From the NCBI RefSeq assembly GCF_009729555.1, contig NZ_WODC01000003.1, positions 62,001 to 126,000 of the forward strand: a DNA stretch of 64,000 bases. The letters are read 5' to 3'. Below the pieces are notes generated by a model that searched no databases, was not told the origin of the DNA, and saw only the letters and a program-made list of their open reading frames with translations. Positions 9,091-18,218 of the stretch are shown piece after piece. The first letter of the stretch is position 1, and each line of letters opens with the position of its first letter. Both the position numbers and the translations under genes were made by a program. The stretch comes from Pseudodesulfovibrio alkaliphilus. Lineage in GTDB: Bacteria > Desulfobacterota > Desulfovibrionia > Desulfovibrionales > Desulfovibrionaceae.

Positions 9091-11736
9091 TCACCCGGCG
9101 ACAACGCGTTGCAGAGTGGCTTCGAGATGCTCCTTCTCAAAGGGCTTGCTCACATAGTCGTTCATGCCGGCCTCAAGGGCGGCCTCGCGGTCCCGGTGGG
9201 TGGCGTGTGCCGTAAGGGCCACGATGGGGATGTCTGCCACATGGCGGAAATCCTCGGAGGCCCGGATAAGGCGGGTGACCTCCATGCCGTTCATGACCGG
9301 CATCTGAATGTCCATGAGCACGACATCGAATCGGTCATGGCGGAGAATCTCAAGGCACCGCTCGCCGTTTTCGGCGCAGGTCACGGCATGTCCCAGGCTT
9401 TCGAGCAGTTTTTTGGCCATGAGCATGTTCACCCGCTCGTCCTCCACCAGCAGGATGCGCAAGGGATTGGCTCCGGCGGCCGCCTCTTCGGGCTCCACCC
9501 TGGCGCACACCCCCCGCTCGGGGATGCGGACCGCCACGTTGAAGAGAATGGTGGTGCCCACCCCAAGCTCGCTGTCCACCACCATGGAACCGTTCATGAG
9601 CCGGACCAGACGCTTGACGATGGGTAGTCCGAGCCCCACGCCCTGATACTTGCGGGCAAGGGAGCCGTCCACCTGGGTGAAGGCGTCGAAGATATAGTCG
9701 ATCTTGGCGTCGGGTATGCCCGACCCGGTGTCGGCCACGGAAAAGAAGAGCCGCTCGCGCCCCGGCTCCCGGTGAGGCAGGGCATAGGCCTCAAGGGTGA
9801 TGGAGCCGGAAGCCGTGAACTTGATGGCATTGCCAAGCAGGTTGAAGAGCACCTGACGGATGCGCCCCTCGTCGCCGATGTAGCAGGCCCGTGCCGAATC
9901 ATCGATGCCGTGTTCGAGCACAAGGCCCTTTTCGTCGGCCTGGAGCCTGAAGAGGCTCATGCACTGGCGCATGAGTCCGGCCAGATCGAAGGGCTCCTCG
10001 TACAGGTCGAGCTTGCCCGCCTCGATCTTGGAGAAATCCAGGACATCGTTGAGGACGCGCAGCAGATTGCGCGAAGACTGGATGGCCACATCCGCATAGC
10101 CCCGCTGCTCGCCGCCCCGAGCCGTGGCCCTGAGGAGCTGGAGCATGCCCATGACGCCGTTGAGGGGGGTACGCACCTCGTGGCTGATATTGGCCAGGAA
10201 CTCGTCCTTGGCCCGGTTGGCCTGCTCTGCCGCCTCCTTGGCCACCACCAGGGCGTCCTCGAACCGCTTGCGCTCGGTGATGTCGGTGAAGAATCCGGCC
10301 AGGAGCATCCGGCCGTACACCCTGACCCTTGCCGAAGAGATGTCCACCAGGATGCGCTCGCCCGAGCGGGTCAGGCAGGGCACGGCCGCGCTGAAAATCA
10401 TGTCCTGGGTGCTGTGCCGCCTGAACCCCTCGGAAATGGCTTCCAAATCCTCGGGAGGGTGGATGTCACCGATCCTGACCGCGCCCACGTCTTCCGGCCC
10501 GAGGCCCAGCAGACGCAAAAAGGCCGGGTTGGCGAACTCGATGGTCATGGTGTTCGGGTCCACAAGGCAGATGCCCGCCGGATTGTTCTCCAGCAGCGTC
10601 CGATAATGCTCCTCGCTCTCCGAGAGGCGTGCCAGGGCCTCGTTGCGCTCGGCCTCGCGCTCTTCGAGCAGCCTCCCCATGGTATCGAACGCCTTGCCCA
10701 GCTGGCCCATCTCGCCGTCGTTGTAGTCGATGCCGCTTGACTGCATGGTGCCGCTGGAGCCCACCCGGCAGGCGGCGTCGGCCAGCCTCTCGAGGTTGCG
10801 GGCCAGGGCGCGGCCGCCCGCGTACCACGCCAGGAGCAGGGCCAGTGCCAGGGACACGGCGATGGTCACTCCGCCCAGCACGGCCTGATCATTGATCTGC
10901 CGGAGCACCTCGGATTCCTGAAAGCCCATGAACATATACATGTAGGGCGGCCCGTCCGGCCCCAACCGGACCTGCTCGAAAGCCACGATGCGGCGCGGTC
11001 CGTCCGAGCCCTTGGCCCGGATGAAACCCGGCGCATCGCCCTGGCTGGCCGCCAGAAAGACCTCGTCGCGGATGGGTGTGCCCGGCGGCGTGGCGTCGTT
11101 GGCCGGATGGCGGAAAAGCCTGCGCCCGGCGTGATCGCAAATGCCCACAAAGGAACCGGGCGGGAAAGACGCCTGATCGAACAGCTCTCCGAAGTGAGTC
11201 AGGTCCACGCCGATGATGATGCTTCCCCGCATTTCGCCTCGGGGGTCAAACACAGGCACTGCAAAGGGGAAAATGGGCTTGTGAATGGCCCGCCCCACGA
11301 CATACTCTCCAGCCGAGAATGCGCCGGTCCGCTTCACCTCGATGACATGCTTGCGGTCGGAAAAATCGAAGTCGTGCAGGCCGGGCAGGCTTCCGGCCAC
11401 CACGCGCCCGTCCAGATCCAGAAGAAAGGCGTTCGTGTAAATGGGGTTGGCCGAGATGAGCGCGGCCAGGATGGCATGCACGGCGTCCGGGTTGGCGTCC
11501 TGCATCGCAGGCAAGACGGCCACGGTCGTAAGCAAAGCCCTGGTGGAGTCGGCCACCCGCCGCTGCACCTCGGTGTACCCGCGCAGCAGCGTGGCGGTGT
11601 CCTTGCCCGCCATCTCCAGGATGTGCTGCCGGGCGGCCATCTCATTGAAGGCGATGACCGCAAAGGGCGGCAGCGTGGCAAGGAGCACGAGGATGACCAG
11701 CTTCTTGCGGATCGAACCGTGAAAAAACCTCAGCAT
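9091..11736 (-). CDS. hybrid sensor histidine kinase/response regulator
   Basis: 882 residues. Order: TM1 (about 12-30), a large periplasmic Cache-like sensor (35-285), TM2 (289-308), HAMP, PAS (375-490), HisKA with H519 in HEVRTPLNG, HATPase_c (620-735) and a C-terminal receiver with D809 in LMDIQMP. This is a membrane sensor that phosphorylates its own receiver and probably a further partner. ATG 11736 has GGGGAG about 8 nt upstream and places TM1 directly at the N-terminus. It is divergent from the receiver-STAS operon across a 268-nt region, so that receiver is a possible partner. The ligand is unknown. Confidence 0.92.
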   Translation of the reverse strand: MLRFFHGSIRKKLVILVLLATLPPFAVIAFNEMAARQHILEMAGKDTATLLRGYTEVQRRVADSTRALLTTVAVLPAMQDANPDAVHAILAALISANPIYTNAFLLDLDGRVVAGSLPGLHDFDFSDRKHVIEVKRTGAFSAGEYVVGRAIHKPIFPFAVPVFDPRGEMRGSIIIGVDLTHFGELFDQASFPPGSFVGICDHAGRRLFRHPANDATPPGTPIRDEVFLAASQGDAPGFIRAKGSDGPRRIVAFEQVRLGPDGPPYMYMFMGFQESEVLRQINDQAVLGGVTIAVSLALALLLAWYAGGRALARNLERLADAACRVGSSGTMQSSGIDYNDGEMGQLGKAFDTMGRLLEEREAERNEALARLSESEEHYRTLLENNPAGICLVDPNTMTIEFANPAFLRLLGLGPEDVGAVRIGDIHPPEDLEAISEGFRRHSTQDMIFSAAVPCLTRSGERILVDISSARVRVYGRMLLAGFFTDITERKRFEDALVVAKEAAEQANRAKDEFLANISHEVRTPLNGVMGMLQLLRATARGGEQRGYADVAIQSSRNLLRVLNDVLDFSKIEAGKLDLYEEPFDLAGLMRQCMSLFRLQADEKGLVLEHGIDDSARACYIGDEGRIRQVLFNLLGNAIKFTASGSITLEAYALPHREPGRERLFFSVADTGSGIPDAKIDYIFDAFTQVDGSLARKYQGVGLGLPIVKRLVRLMNGSMVVDSELGVGTTILFNVAVRIPERGVCARVEPEEAAAGANPLRILLVEDERVNMLMAKKLLESLGHAVTCAENGERCLEILRHDRFDVVLMDIQMPVMNGMEVTRLIRASEDFRHVADIPIVALTAHATHRDREAALEAGMNDYVSKPFEKEHLEATLQRVVAG

Positions 11737-12004
11737 GGCCGACTCCCCGCCAAGCGATTCCCTTCGGTCGGCCCGGCCCGAAACCCTTGTCGCCCGGGAC
11801 ATTCGACCAGAACCCTTACCCCCATGCGTCCCCTCCCATGGTGTATTCCCATTCAAATCCGTACCATCCGCACGGGGCCATGGCAACCGCATTCCCCGTT
11901 TCTTGGACTCCCATACGAGGAACGGACACGGTTTGCTGGACACGAATGTCATTTCCGACCTAGACTTGTCCTCAAATACGCCCGCTGCACCCCGAGGAGA
12001 GCCC

Positions 12005-12742
12005 ATGCCACTCAAGATTCTGGTCATCGACGACGAGCGACCGACCCTGTCCATGTTCAGGCTCATGCTGGATGCCTACGGATTCGAGGTCTTCACGGCC
12101 GAGAACGGGGAAGAGGGCATAGCCCTGTTCCGCGAGCACGCCATGCCCATCGTCCTCACGGACATCAAGATGCCGGGCATGGACGGGCTGGAGGTGCTGG
12201 CCCGGATCAAGGAACTGTCGCCCGCCACCGAGGTGATCATCATCACCGGCCACGGGGACATGGACCTGGCCATCAAGGCGCTGGGCCTCGACGCCACGGA
12301 TTTCATCAACAAGCCCATCCGCAAGCCCGCCCTCGACGCCGCCCTGGGACGCGCCCGGGAGCGCATCGATCTGGCCAAAAGCCGGGAGGAGGATTTTCTG
12401 GTGCGCCAGCGCGACGGCGTGGGGATCATTGATATCCGAGGGGCGGTCAACTCCGGCTCCGAGGCCCGGCTCAAGGCCGCCTTTGACGAGGCGGGCACCG
12501 GCCCGACCGGAGTGGTACTGTCCTTTTCCAAGAGCACCTCCATCAACGGAGCGGGCATCGCCCTTATGACCCAGCTGCTGCTGGACTGTCGCAAGGCCGG
12601 GACAGCCGTGGCCATGGCCGGGCTTTCCGACAACTTCAGACAGGTGCTGTCCATGGTCGGCATGACCACCCTTGCCCCCCTGTACGACACCGAGGAAGAC
12701 GCCCTGGCGTCTCTTCGCACCGAGCCAAGGAGCGACCCATGA
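12005..12742 (+). CDS. response regulator with C-terminal STAS domain
   Basis: 245 residues. The receiver domain (1-120) has the acidic pair in VIDDERP, the phosphoacceptor Asp in LTDIKMPGMDG and the lysine in FINKPIRKP. The C-terminal ~100 residues (from GVGIIDIRGAVNSG) form a STAS domain, including FSKSTSINGAGIALMTQLL at the usual phospho-serine loop. Such a protein can link a phosphorelay to a partner switch. ATG 12005 has GAGGAGA upstream. It is the first gene of a five-gene run; its stop overlaps the next start by 4 nt. The divergent hybrid kinase is a plausible cognate kinase (inference). Confidence 0.88.
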   Translation: MPLKILVIDDERPTLSMFRLMLDAYGFEVFTAENGEEGIALFREHAMPIVLTDIKMPGMDGLEVLARIKELSPATEVIIITGHGDMDLAIKALGLDATDFINKPIRKPALDAALGRARERIDLAKSREEDFLVRQRDGVGIIDIRGAVNSGSEARLKAAFDEAGTGPTGVVLSFSKSTSINGAGIALMTQLLLDCRKAGTAVAMAGLSDNFRQVLSMVGMTTLAPLYDTEEDALASLRTEPRSDP

Positions 12743-13281
12743 CCCGAGCGCACCGCATCCTGCCCCTGCTGCTGGCCATTCTTCTGTGGGCCTCCCCCGC
12801 CCCGGCCGGACCGCCCAAGGCGGGCGACACCCTGCCGCCCTTCACCATGCCCCCCCTGGCCGTGGAGGAAGACGCGGCAGAGTTGGGGCTGACCGCCAAC
12901 GCCCCCTTCACCCTCGCCGACCTGCCGACCCCTTACACACTCATGGAGATCATCGGGGTGTACTGTCCTGTCTGCCACGAAATGTCGCCGCAATTGACAC
13001 GGCTCGCCAAACGCCTCAAACGGGCCGGGCTCGACTCGCGCATCACCCTGATCGGCATCGCCGCAGGCGGCACGAGCATGGAAGTACGCTATATCCGCCA
13101 ACGCGAGTACGCCTTTCCCATCGCCCACGACACCGGGTATGAAATCCACAAGCTGCTGGGCGAGCCCAAAACCCCGTTCACCATGATCGTGGATCGCAGC
13201 GGCAAGGTCCGCTACGCCCACCTGGGCATGATTGACGACATGGACGAACTCTTCAGACGCATCCAGGCACTGGAAGAATGA
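12739..13281 (+). CDS. exported thioredoxin-like (TlpA/ResA-type) protein
   Basis: 180 residues with a clear signal peptide (MTRAHR, hydrophobic LLPLLLAILLW, cleavage near APAG). The mature part has a thioredoxin fold with the redox motif CPVC (C76, C79) and a cis-proline region in KTPFTMIVDRSG. Members of this family reduce or exchange thiols in the periplasm. The gene is sandwiched by 4-nt overlaps on both sides, between the receiver-STAS regulator and the GAF/rhodanese protein, so it should be made in step with them. The substrate is unknown. Confidence 0.85.
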   Translation: MTRAHRILPLLLAILLWASPAPAGPPKAGDTLPPFTMPPLAVEEDAAELGLTANAPFTLADLPTPYTLMEIIGVYCPVCHEMSPQLTRLAKRLKRAGLDSRITLIGIAAGGTSMEVRYIRQREYAFPIAHDTGYEIHKLLGEPKTPFTMIVDRSGKVRYAHLGMIDDMDELFRRIQALEE

Positions 13282-15026
13282 GCAGCGACCGCCCCACGGA
13301 CCCCTTGTCGGCTGGACCGGGCCGCACCGAAGGCCCGGCCCCGGAAAGCGAACGCCGACTGTTCCACCTCAAGACCCTGTTCGAGGCGGCTACCGAGCTT
13401 TCGGACCTGACCGATACGGGGTCCACCCTGCGCCGGTTCCTGCCGGTGGTCATGGGGCCGCTGGGTCTTACCTTCGGCCTTGGGATCGTGGTCGGTCCTG
13501 ACCGGGTCGAAGTCGAGAGCCTCGGGCTGATGCCCGACGACAGAAAGCGCTGTGAGCTGGCCGGGGTCGGATTGGCGGACAGGTTCTTCCAGGACGAGCC
13601 CCAAACCGCCCCGCCGCCGCGCCCCACGATGCTGACCGGCCCGCATCTGGCCAGCGACCCCTCCCTGCCCGCCGGAACCAGCGCAGTGGTTGCCATGCGG
13701 CTCGACTGCGACTCCCGCGGGCTGCTGATCCTCGGCCCCAGGCTCACGAAAACCCCTTACAGCCAGGATGAAATCGAACTGATCCAAGGGCTGACGGACA
13801 TCCTCTCCACCGCCCTGAAGCGGGCCTGCGCCGACGAACGCGTCCAGACCCTCAACGCCTCCCTGAGCGAAAACAATGCCTGCCTCACCCAGGCCCTCGG
13901 ACGCATGGAACAGGCCCGCGACGAGCTGGACCGTCAGGCGTTCCGGCTGCGCACCCTGTACGAGACCTCCCTGGAGCTTTCGAGTCTCAACGACCCCAAG
14001 GCCATTCTCGACGCCTTCCTGCTGACCCTGATGGGCACCTTCGGCTTCTCCCGCGGCTGGATCGGTCTGCACGGCCCCCGGGCCGGACAGGTCGACACCG
14101 CCTATCGCGGCCCCGACCCGGACGAGGCCGAGGCCGTGGCCTCGGACAAGGGCCGGGAAAAGATTTTGGCCCGATTCGTGGAACTCAAGGACAGGATGCC
14201 CCGAGCCAACCAGACGGAACTGCTCGACGATAGGAAAGCCGTGGCCGCCCTGCCCGCCCGGGCAGACACGGCGGTACTCTTCTCCCTCGATCAGGAGTGG
14301 CACGGAGCCATCGGACTCGCCGAGCCTCTCCCGGACCAGGGCCTGCACCCCCAGGGAGTGCAATTTCTGCGCTCGCTGCTCGGCATCTTCATCGTCACCC
14401 TGGGCAATGCCTGGCACGGCAGACAGGTCCGGGAACTGAACACGGCCCTCACCGTCCGCAATGCGGAGCTGCAGGCCACCCTGGACGCCCTGACCCGGGC
14501 CAGGGAGGAGGTCACGGTCCAAACCGAAGCCAGGGAGCGCATCGTCGGGCTGGTCCGGGGCGAGGTGGCCCGCGCCTGGCGCGCCTCCTGGCTCGACGCC
14601 TGGGTGATGATCCTGGCCGGAGTGGTACTGGGCGTCCTGTTCAACTCCGCCAGTCCCGGCGGCATCGAGCTGGTGCCCAAGTCCCTCTTCGCCCCGCCCC
14701 CCGCCCTGGTCGCAGCCCACGAAGCCAGACGCATGGCCGAAGCGGGCCAAGCCGTGCTCATCGACGCCCGACCGGCAGACTTTCACCGCCAGGAGGCCAT
14801 TCCCGGCTCCGTGAACCTGCCCAAGGACCTGTTTGATTTCGTCTACTCCATGAAGCTGGCCTCCCTCGACCCCGAGACCCCGCTGCTCGTCTACGGCAGG
14901 ACCATCAGCCGCCACTACGATGCGGACGTGGCCCGCGAACTGGAACTCCTCGGCCACCAGAGCGTCATGGTCCTCAAGGGCGGCCTGCAGGCATGGAAAC
15001 GGGCCGGATACGAGGTGACCCGATGA
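13278..15026 (+). CDS. GAF-GAF-coiled coil-TM-pseudo-rhodanese protein
   Basis: 582 residues. It contains a first GAF-like domain (about 25-180), a short coiled coil, a second GAF-like domain (about 205-380), a helical coiled stretch (about 385-435), one hydrophobic segment (AWVMILAGVVLGVLF) and a C-terminal rhodanese fold (about 475-582, VLIDARPADFHRQEAIPGSVNLP). The rhodanese active-site cysteine is replaced by glycine: VYGRTISRH, G540, codon 14895-14897. It therefore probably binds rather than catalyses. If the single TM is used, GAF and rhodanese sit on opposite sides of the membrane. It overlaps both neighbours by 4 nt. No kinase or output domain is present. Confidence 0.8.
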   Translation: MSSDRPTDPLSAGPGRTEGPAPESERRLFHLKTLFEAATELSDLTDTGSTLRRFLPVVMGPLGLTFGLGIVVGPDRVEVESLGLMPDDRKRCELAGVGLADRFFQDEPQTAPPPRPTMLTGPHLASDPSLPAGTSAVVAMRLDCDSRGLLILGPRLTKTPYSQDEIELIQGLTDILSTALKRACADERVQTLNASLSENNACLTQALGRMEQARDELDRQAFRLRTLYETSLELSSLNDPKAILDAFLLTLMGTFGFSRGWIGLHGPRAGQVDTAYRGPDPDEAEAVASDKGREKILARFVELKDRMPRANQTELLDDRKAVAALPARADTAVLFSLDQEWHGAIGLAEPLPDQGLHPQGVQFLRSLLGIFIVTLGNAWHGRQVRELNTALTVRNAELQATLDALTRAREEVTVQTEARERIVGLVRGEVARAWRASWLDAWVMILAGVVLGVLFNSASPGGIELVPKSLFAPPPALVAAHEARRMAEAGQAVLIDARPADFHRQEAIPGSVNLPKDLFDFVYSMKLASLDPETPLLVYGRTISRHYDADVARELELLGHQSVMVLKGGLQAWKRAGYEVTR

Positions 15027-15502
15027 TCGGACTGCTCCGGCGCATCCTGACCCACCCCTGGCTGGCCCTGGCCTTCCGCCTCTACATCGGCGGTCTCTTC
15101 GTCTATGCGGCCATGTACAAGATCAACTACGCCGCCGAGTTCAGCGAGACCATCGCCTCCTACCGGCTCGCGCCCTACTGGGCGGTCAACGCCCTGGCCG
15201 TGTTCATGCCGTGGATCGAGATCGTCTGCGGCGCACTGCTCATCCTCGGGGTACGGGTCCGTTCTGCGGCCGCGGTCATTGCCGCCATGCTCGCGGTATT
15301 CACCGTGGCCATATTCATCAACCTGCTGCGGGGCGCACCCATCAGCTGCGGCTGTTTCAAGACCATCGAGGACCCCATCAGCTGGTGGACCGTGCTGCGC
15401 GACCTGGGCTGGATAACCATGACGCTCCATGTCTACAGGTACGACGCGGTCCTCCAGGCGGACAGGCTCTTCCTCGGCAAGCTCGGGAGGATCGGATCAT
15501 GA
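15023..15502 (+). CDS. MauE/DoxX-family redox-associated membrane protein
   Basis: 159 residues with four hydrophobic segments. RLYIGGLFVYAAMYKI at the start and CGCFK (C109, C111) after the last helix pair are characteristic of MauE/DoxX-like proteins. MauE itself is needed for maturation of a periplasmic cysteine-rich dehydrogenase subunit, and relatives move electrons or thiols across the membrane. ATG 15023 overlaps the preceding stop by 4 nt and its own stop overlaps the next start by 4 nt. Linkage to an exported thioredoxin supports a thiol role. Confidence 0.82.
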   Translation: MIGLLRRILTHPWLALAFRLYIGGLFVYAAMYKINYAAEFSETIASYRLAPYWAVNALAVFMPWIEIVCGALLILGVRVRSAAAVIAAMLAVFTVAIFINLLRGAPISCGCFKTIEDPISWWTVLRDLGWITMTLHVYRYDAVLQADRLFLGKLGRIGS

Positions 15503-15810
15503 CCACGCGCACAGCCCTGGCCTGTCTGCTGGCCCTGGCGCTCTGGGCCTGCGCCCCGGACAGGGACGACGCCGTCGGCCGCTACCAAGCCGCCGCCAAC
15601 GGCATCGACATTGTTTTGACCCTGGCAGAAAACGGACGCGGCACCTGGAGCACGGACACCGACGAAATAGCCTTCAAGTGGTCCACCCCAAAACCAGGGC
15701 AGTTATGGCTGCACACCAGGGAGGGCGGCGTGATCCAGGGACGGACGGAAGCCGGGCGGCTGACCATCGCCCTGCCCGGCGTGGGGGATCTGGTCTTCCA
15801 GCGGCGGTAG
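15499..15810 (+). CDS. small putative lipoprotein
   Basis: 103 residues with a signal sequence and lipobox-like LWAC near residue 18. The mature part (DAVGRYQAAANGIDIVLTLAENGRGTWSTDTDEIAFKW) looks like a small beta-rich fold. No family is recognised. The start overlaps the MauE-like gene stop by 4 nt, making it the last gene of the coupled run. The histidine kinase gene begins about 120 nt downstream. Confidence 0.75.
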   Translation: MTTRTALACLLALALWACAPDRDDAVGRYQAAANGIDIVLTLAENGRGTWSTDTDEIAFKWSTPKPGQLWLHTREGGVIQGRTEAGRLTIALPGVGDLVFQRR

Positions 15811-15930
15811 CCGGGCTTTTTTCTTTCACATCCCGGCAAAACGCCGTAAGCTCGGGGCGTGCCACGTCCAGGCCCGTCCGAGGGAGGCGGGGCTGGAAGA
15901 CCTCCCGGCAGCGCCGGGCGGAGCAGAGCC

Positions 15931-17682
15931 ATGATCGCCATCGTCCTGTGCTCGACCATTCTCCAGTTCGCCGCGGGCTGCCTCGCCCTCGCGCTCATCG
16001 CCCACGCCGGGCGCAAATGGGCCTGGATACTGCTCTCGGCAGGCATCTTCATCATGGCCTTCCGCCGCGCCCACACCCTGATCGGCATCATCGCCGGGCG
16101 CGACACCCCGCCCCTGTCCTATGAAACCCTCGGCCTGGTCATCTCGATCCTCGTCTTCTTCGGCATCCTGATGATCGGCCCGCTGCTGCGCGCCATGCGC
16201 GAATCAGCCGAGCGGCTGGCCAAAAGCGAAGAACGCTACCGCACCGTGGCCGACTTCACCTCCGGCTGGGAATACTGGCTGGCACCGGACGGCGCGTTCA
16301 TCTACGTGTCTCCGGCCTGCGAACAGCTCACCGGCCACTCCCCGAAAGAGTTCATGGACGACCCCGGCCTGTTTGCCTCGCTGATACACCCGGACCACCG
16401 GAAAACAGTGCTTTCGGCCATGTCCAGCGCCGACGGCATACCCGGGCCAGCGGCCTTTGACTTCATGCTGCGCGACAGACAGGGCAACGAGCACTGGGTG
16501 GCCCACAGCAGCCTGCCCGTGTTCTCGGACAAAGGCGCATACCTGGGCATACGCGGCTCGGCCAGGGACATCGACCACAGAAAACGCCTTGAAGACGAGC
16601 TGCGGGCCAGCCGCGCCCTGTACGAAAGCCTGGTCCAGAACGCCCGCTGCCTCGTGCTGCGCCTTGACCGCGACGGCGTTGTCACCTTTGCCAACCGCTG
16701 CGCCCTGGAACATTTTCAGTATCCCGAGTCCGCGATGGCCGGAATGCGGCTGACCGACCTGCTGGCCAGGGGATGCCGGGCCTACCAGGACAAGGCGGTC
16801 CACGAGGAGATGCTGGCCGATCTGACGCGGACTCTCGCCTCGGGCGAGCGCATGGATTTCGAGTGCGAGATCGTGGGGCGCGAGGGCGGCCGCTTCTGGA
16901 CCGAATGGATCAGCACGGCGGTGCCGGACCGCCAGGGCGGGATCAGCGAGTTCGTCTGTGTGGGCATCGACGTGACCCGGCGCAAGGAGATGACCCGGCT
17001 CAAGGAGGACATGACACGCATCATGCGCCACGACCTCAAGTCGCCGCTCTCGGGCATCATCGGCATTCCGCGCATCATCCGGCAGGAGGAGAACATCACC
17101 CCCCGTCAGGCGGAAATGCTCAAGGCCGTGGAGGACGCGGGAACCATGATGCTCGCCCTGATCAACCAGTCCCAGGAACTCTACAAGCTCGAAACCGGCA
17201 CCTACGAGTTCCGCTTCGAGGAGTTCGACCTGACGGCCATGCTGCGCGAGGTGATCACCAACACACAGCTCGGCCGCGACAACCCGGTGACCGTGACCGT
17301 TTCCGTGGACGACTGCCCGGACGGGGAGACCGGGCCGGTAAACCTGTGCGGCGAGCGGGCGCTGATCTACTCCATGCTCAGCAACCTGATAAAGAACGCG
17401 GTGGAGGCATGCGAGGGCAAACCCGTGAGCGTGGCTGTCCGCACCGGCCAGGAATGCCGCATCAGCATCGCCAACGCAGGGGCGGTCTCGCCATCCATGC
17501 AATCGAGATTCTTCGAGAAATATGCCACAGACGGGAAGCCGGGCGGCATCGGGCTCGGCACCTACAGCGCACGGCTGGTGGCAGAGCAGCACGGCGGCTC
17601 CATCGCCATGTGCTCCTCTGCGGAATCAGGCACCACGGTCACGGTCAGAATTCCCTCGGGAAAGTCCTGCCCGACGGGATGA
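15931..17682 (+). CDS. PAS-domain sensor histidine kinase
   Basis: 583 residues. The N-terminus has two or three hydrophobic segments in the first 85 residues with little outside the membrane. Two PAS domains follow (about 98-215 and 222-352), then HisKA with H367 in RHDLKSPLSG and a HATPase_c domain (NLIKNAVEA, GGIGLGTYSARLV). ATG 15931 is used because the hydrophobic N-terminus begins there and CGGAG precedes it. There is no receiver domain and no adjacent response regulator downstream. The receiver-STAS protein at the head of the upstream run is a possible partner. Confidence 0.88.
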   Translation: MIAIVLCSTILQFAAGCLALALIAHAGRKWAWILLSAGIFIMAFRRAHTLIGIIAGRDTPPLSYETLGLVISILVFFGILMIGPLLRAMRESAERLAKSEERYRTVADFTSGWEYWLAPDGAFIYVSPACEQLTGHSPKEFMDDPGLFASLIHPDHRKTVLSAMSSADGIPGPAAFDFMLRDRQGNEHWVAHSSLPVFSDKGAYLGIRGSARDIDHRKRLEDELRASRALYESLVQNARCLVLRLDRDGVVTFANRCALEHFQYPESAMAGMRLTDLLARGCRAYQDKAVHEEMLADLTRTLASGERMDFECEIVGREGGRFWTEWISTAVPDRQGGISEFVCVGIDVTRRKEMTRLKEDMTRIMRHDLKSPLSGIIGIPRIIRQEENITPRQAEMLKAVEDAGTMMLALINQSQELYKLETGTYEFRFEEFDLTAMLREVITNTQLGRDNPVTVTVSVDDCPDGETGPVNLCGERALIYSMLSNLIKNAVEACEGKPVSVAVRTGQECRISIANAGAVSPSMQSRFFEKYATDGKPGGIGLGTYSARLVAEQHGGSIAMCSSAESGTTVTVRIPSGKSCPTG

Positions 17683-17713
17683 CGGCACCCGCGGCGTCTG
17701 GCTGCGGCATGAA

Positions 17714-17941
17714 TCAGGCCGAGGGTATGTGCTTGGGCATCCTGTTTTGCGAATCGTGGCGCAGCCCCTCCAGGGCTCCGGCCTTGAACATGGCGTCGGC
17801 GCACCGGGCGCAGTAGTGGTGCCCCTCCTGGGACCTGGCCGCTGCGGCGCTGTCCCCGATGGGCGCGAAGCAGACGGCGCAGTGACGCACCTGAGGCTGG
17901 CTGTTGCGCTCCTCGACCTCAACTGTTTTTCGACATTCCAT
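17714..17941 (-). CDS. small zinc-ribbon protein
   Basis: 75 residues. Two cysteine pairs (HCAVC and HHYCARC) separated by about 22 residues suggest a treble-clef or zinc-ribbon fold. The C-terminus is short and basic. ATG 17941 is supported by the strong AGGGAGGAA about 6 nt upstream, which is why this small frame is accepted despite its size. It is convergent with the histidine kinase gene and divergent from the RTX gene. Function unknown. Confidence 0.7.
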   Translation of the reverse strand: MECRKTVEVEERNSQPQVRHCAVCFAPIGDSAAAARSQEGHHYCARCADAMFKAGALEGLRHDSQNRMPKHIPSA

Positions 17942-18143
17942 GGCGATTCCTCCCTTGGATGAGACGCCTGGCGGACTCCCGCCCAACGCCATGGGGAAGC
18001 TACCACAGCGCTCCGGCCCGCGTGTGACGAACGGGTGACAATCTCCGCGCTTCGACAACATTTCCATCACCTCCCGCCCGGGGCTATCCAAGGGAGAATT
18101 GATGCCGCCAGTCGGACATGCCCAGGGAGCCCTGACGCCCTCT

Positions 18144-18171
18144 TTGACTTTCGTACCGTATTGCTGATACA
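18144..18171 (+). promoter_or_regulatory. possible promoter for the RTX gene
   Basis: TTGACT (18144-18149) and GATACA (18166-18171) are separated by 16 nt, about 50 nt before the TTG start at 18219. The -35 box is good and the -10 box moderate. Confidence 0.35.
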
Positions 18172-18218
18172 GAACGCAGGTTCCATCGACCACCAGTCGA
18201 TTCATCAGGGAGGATGTC

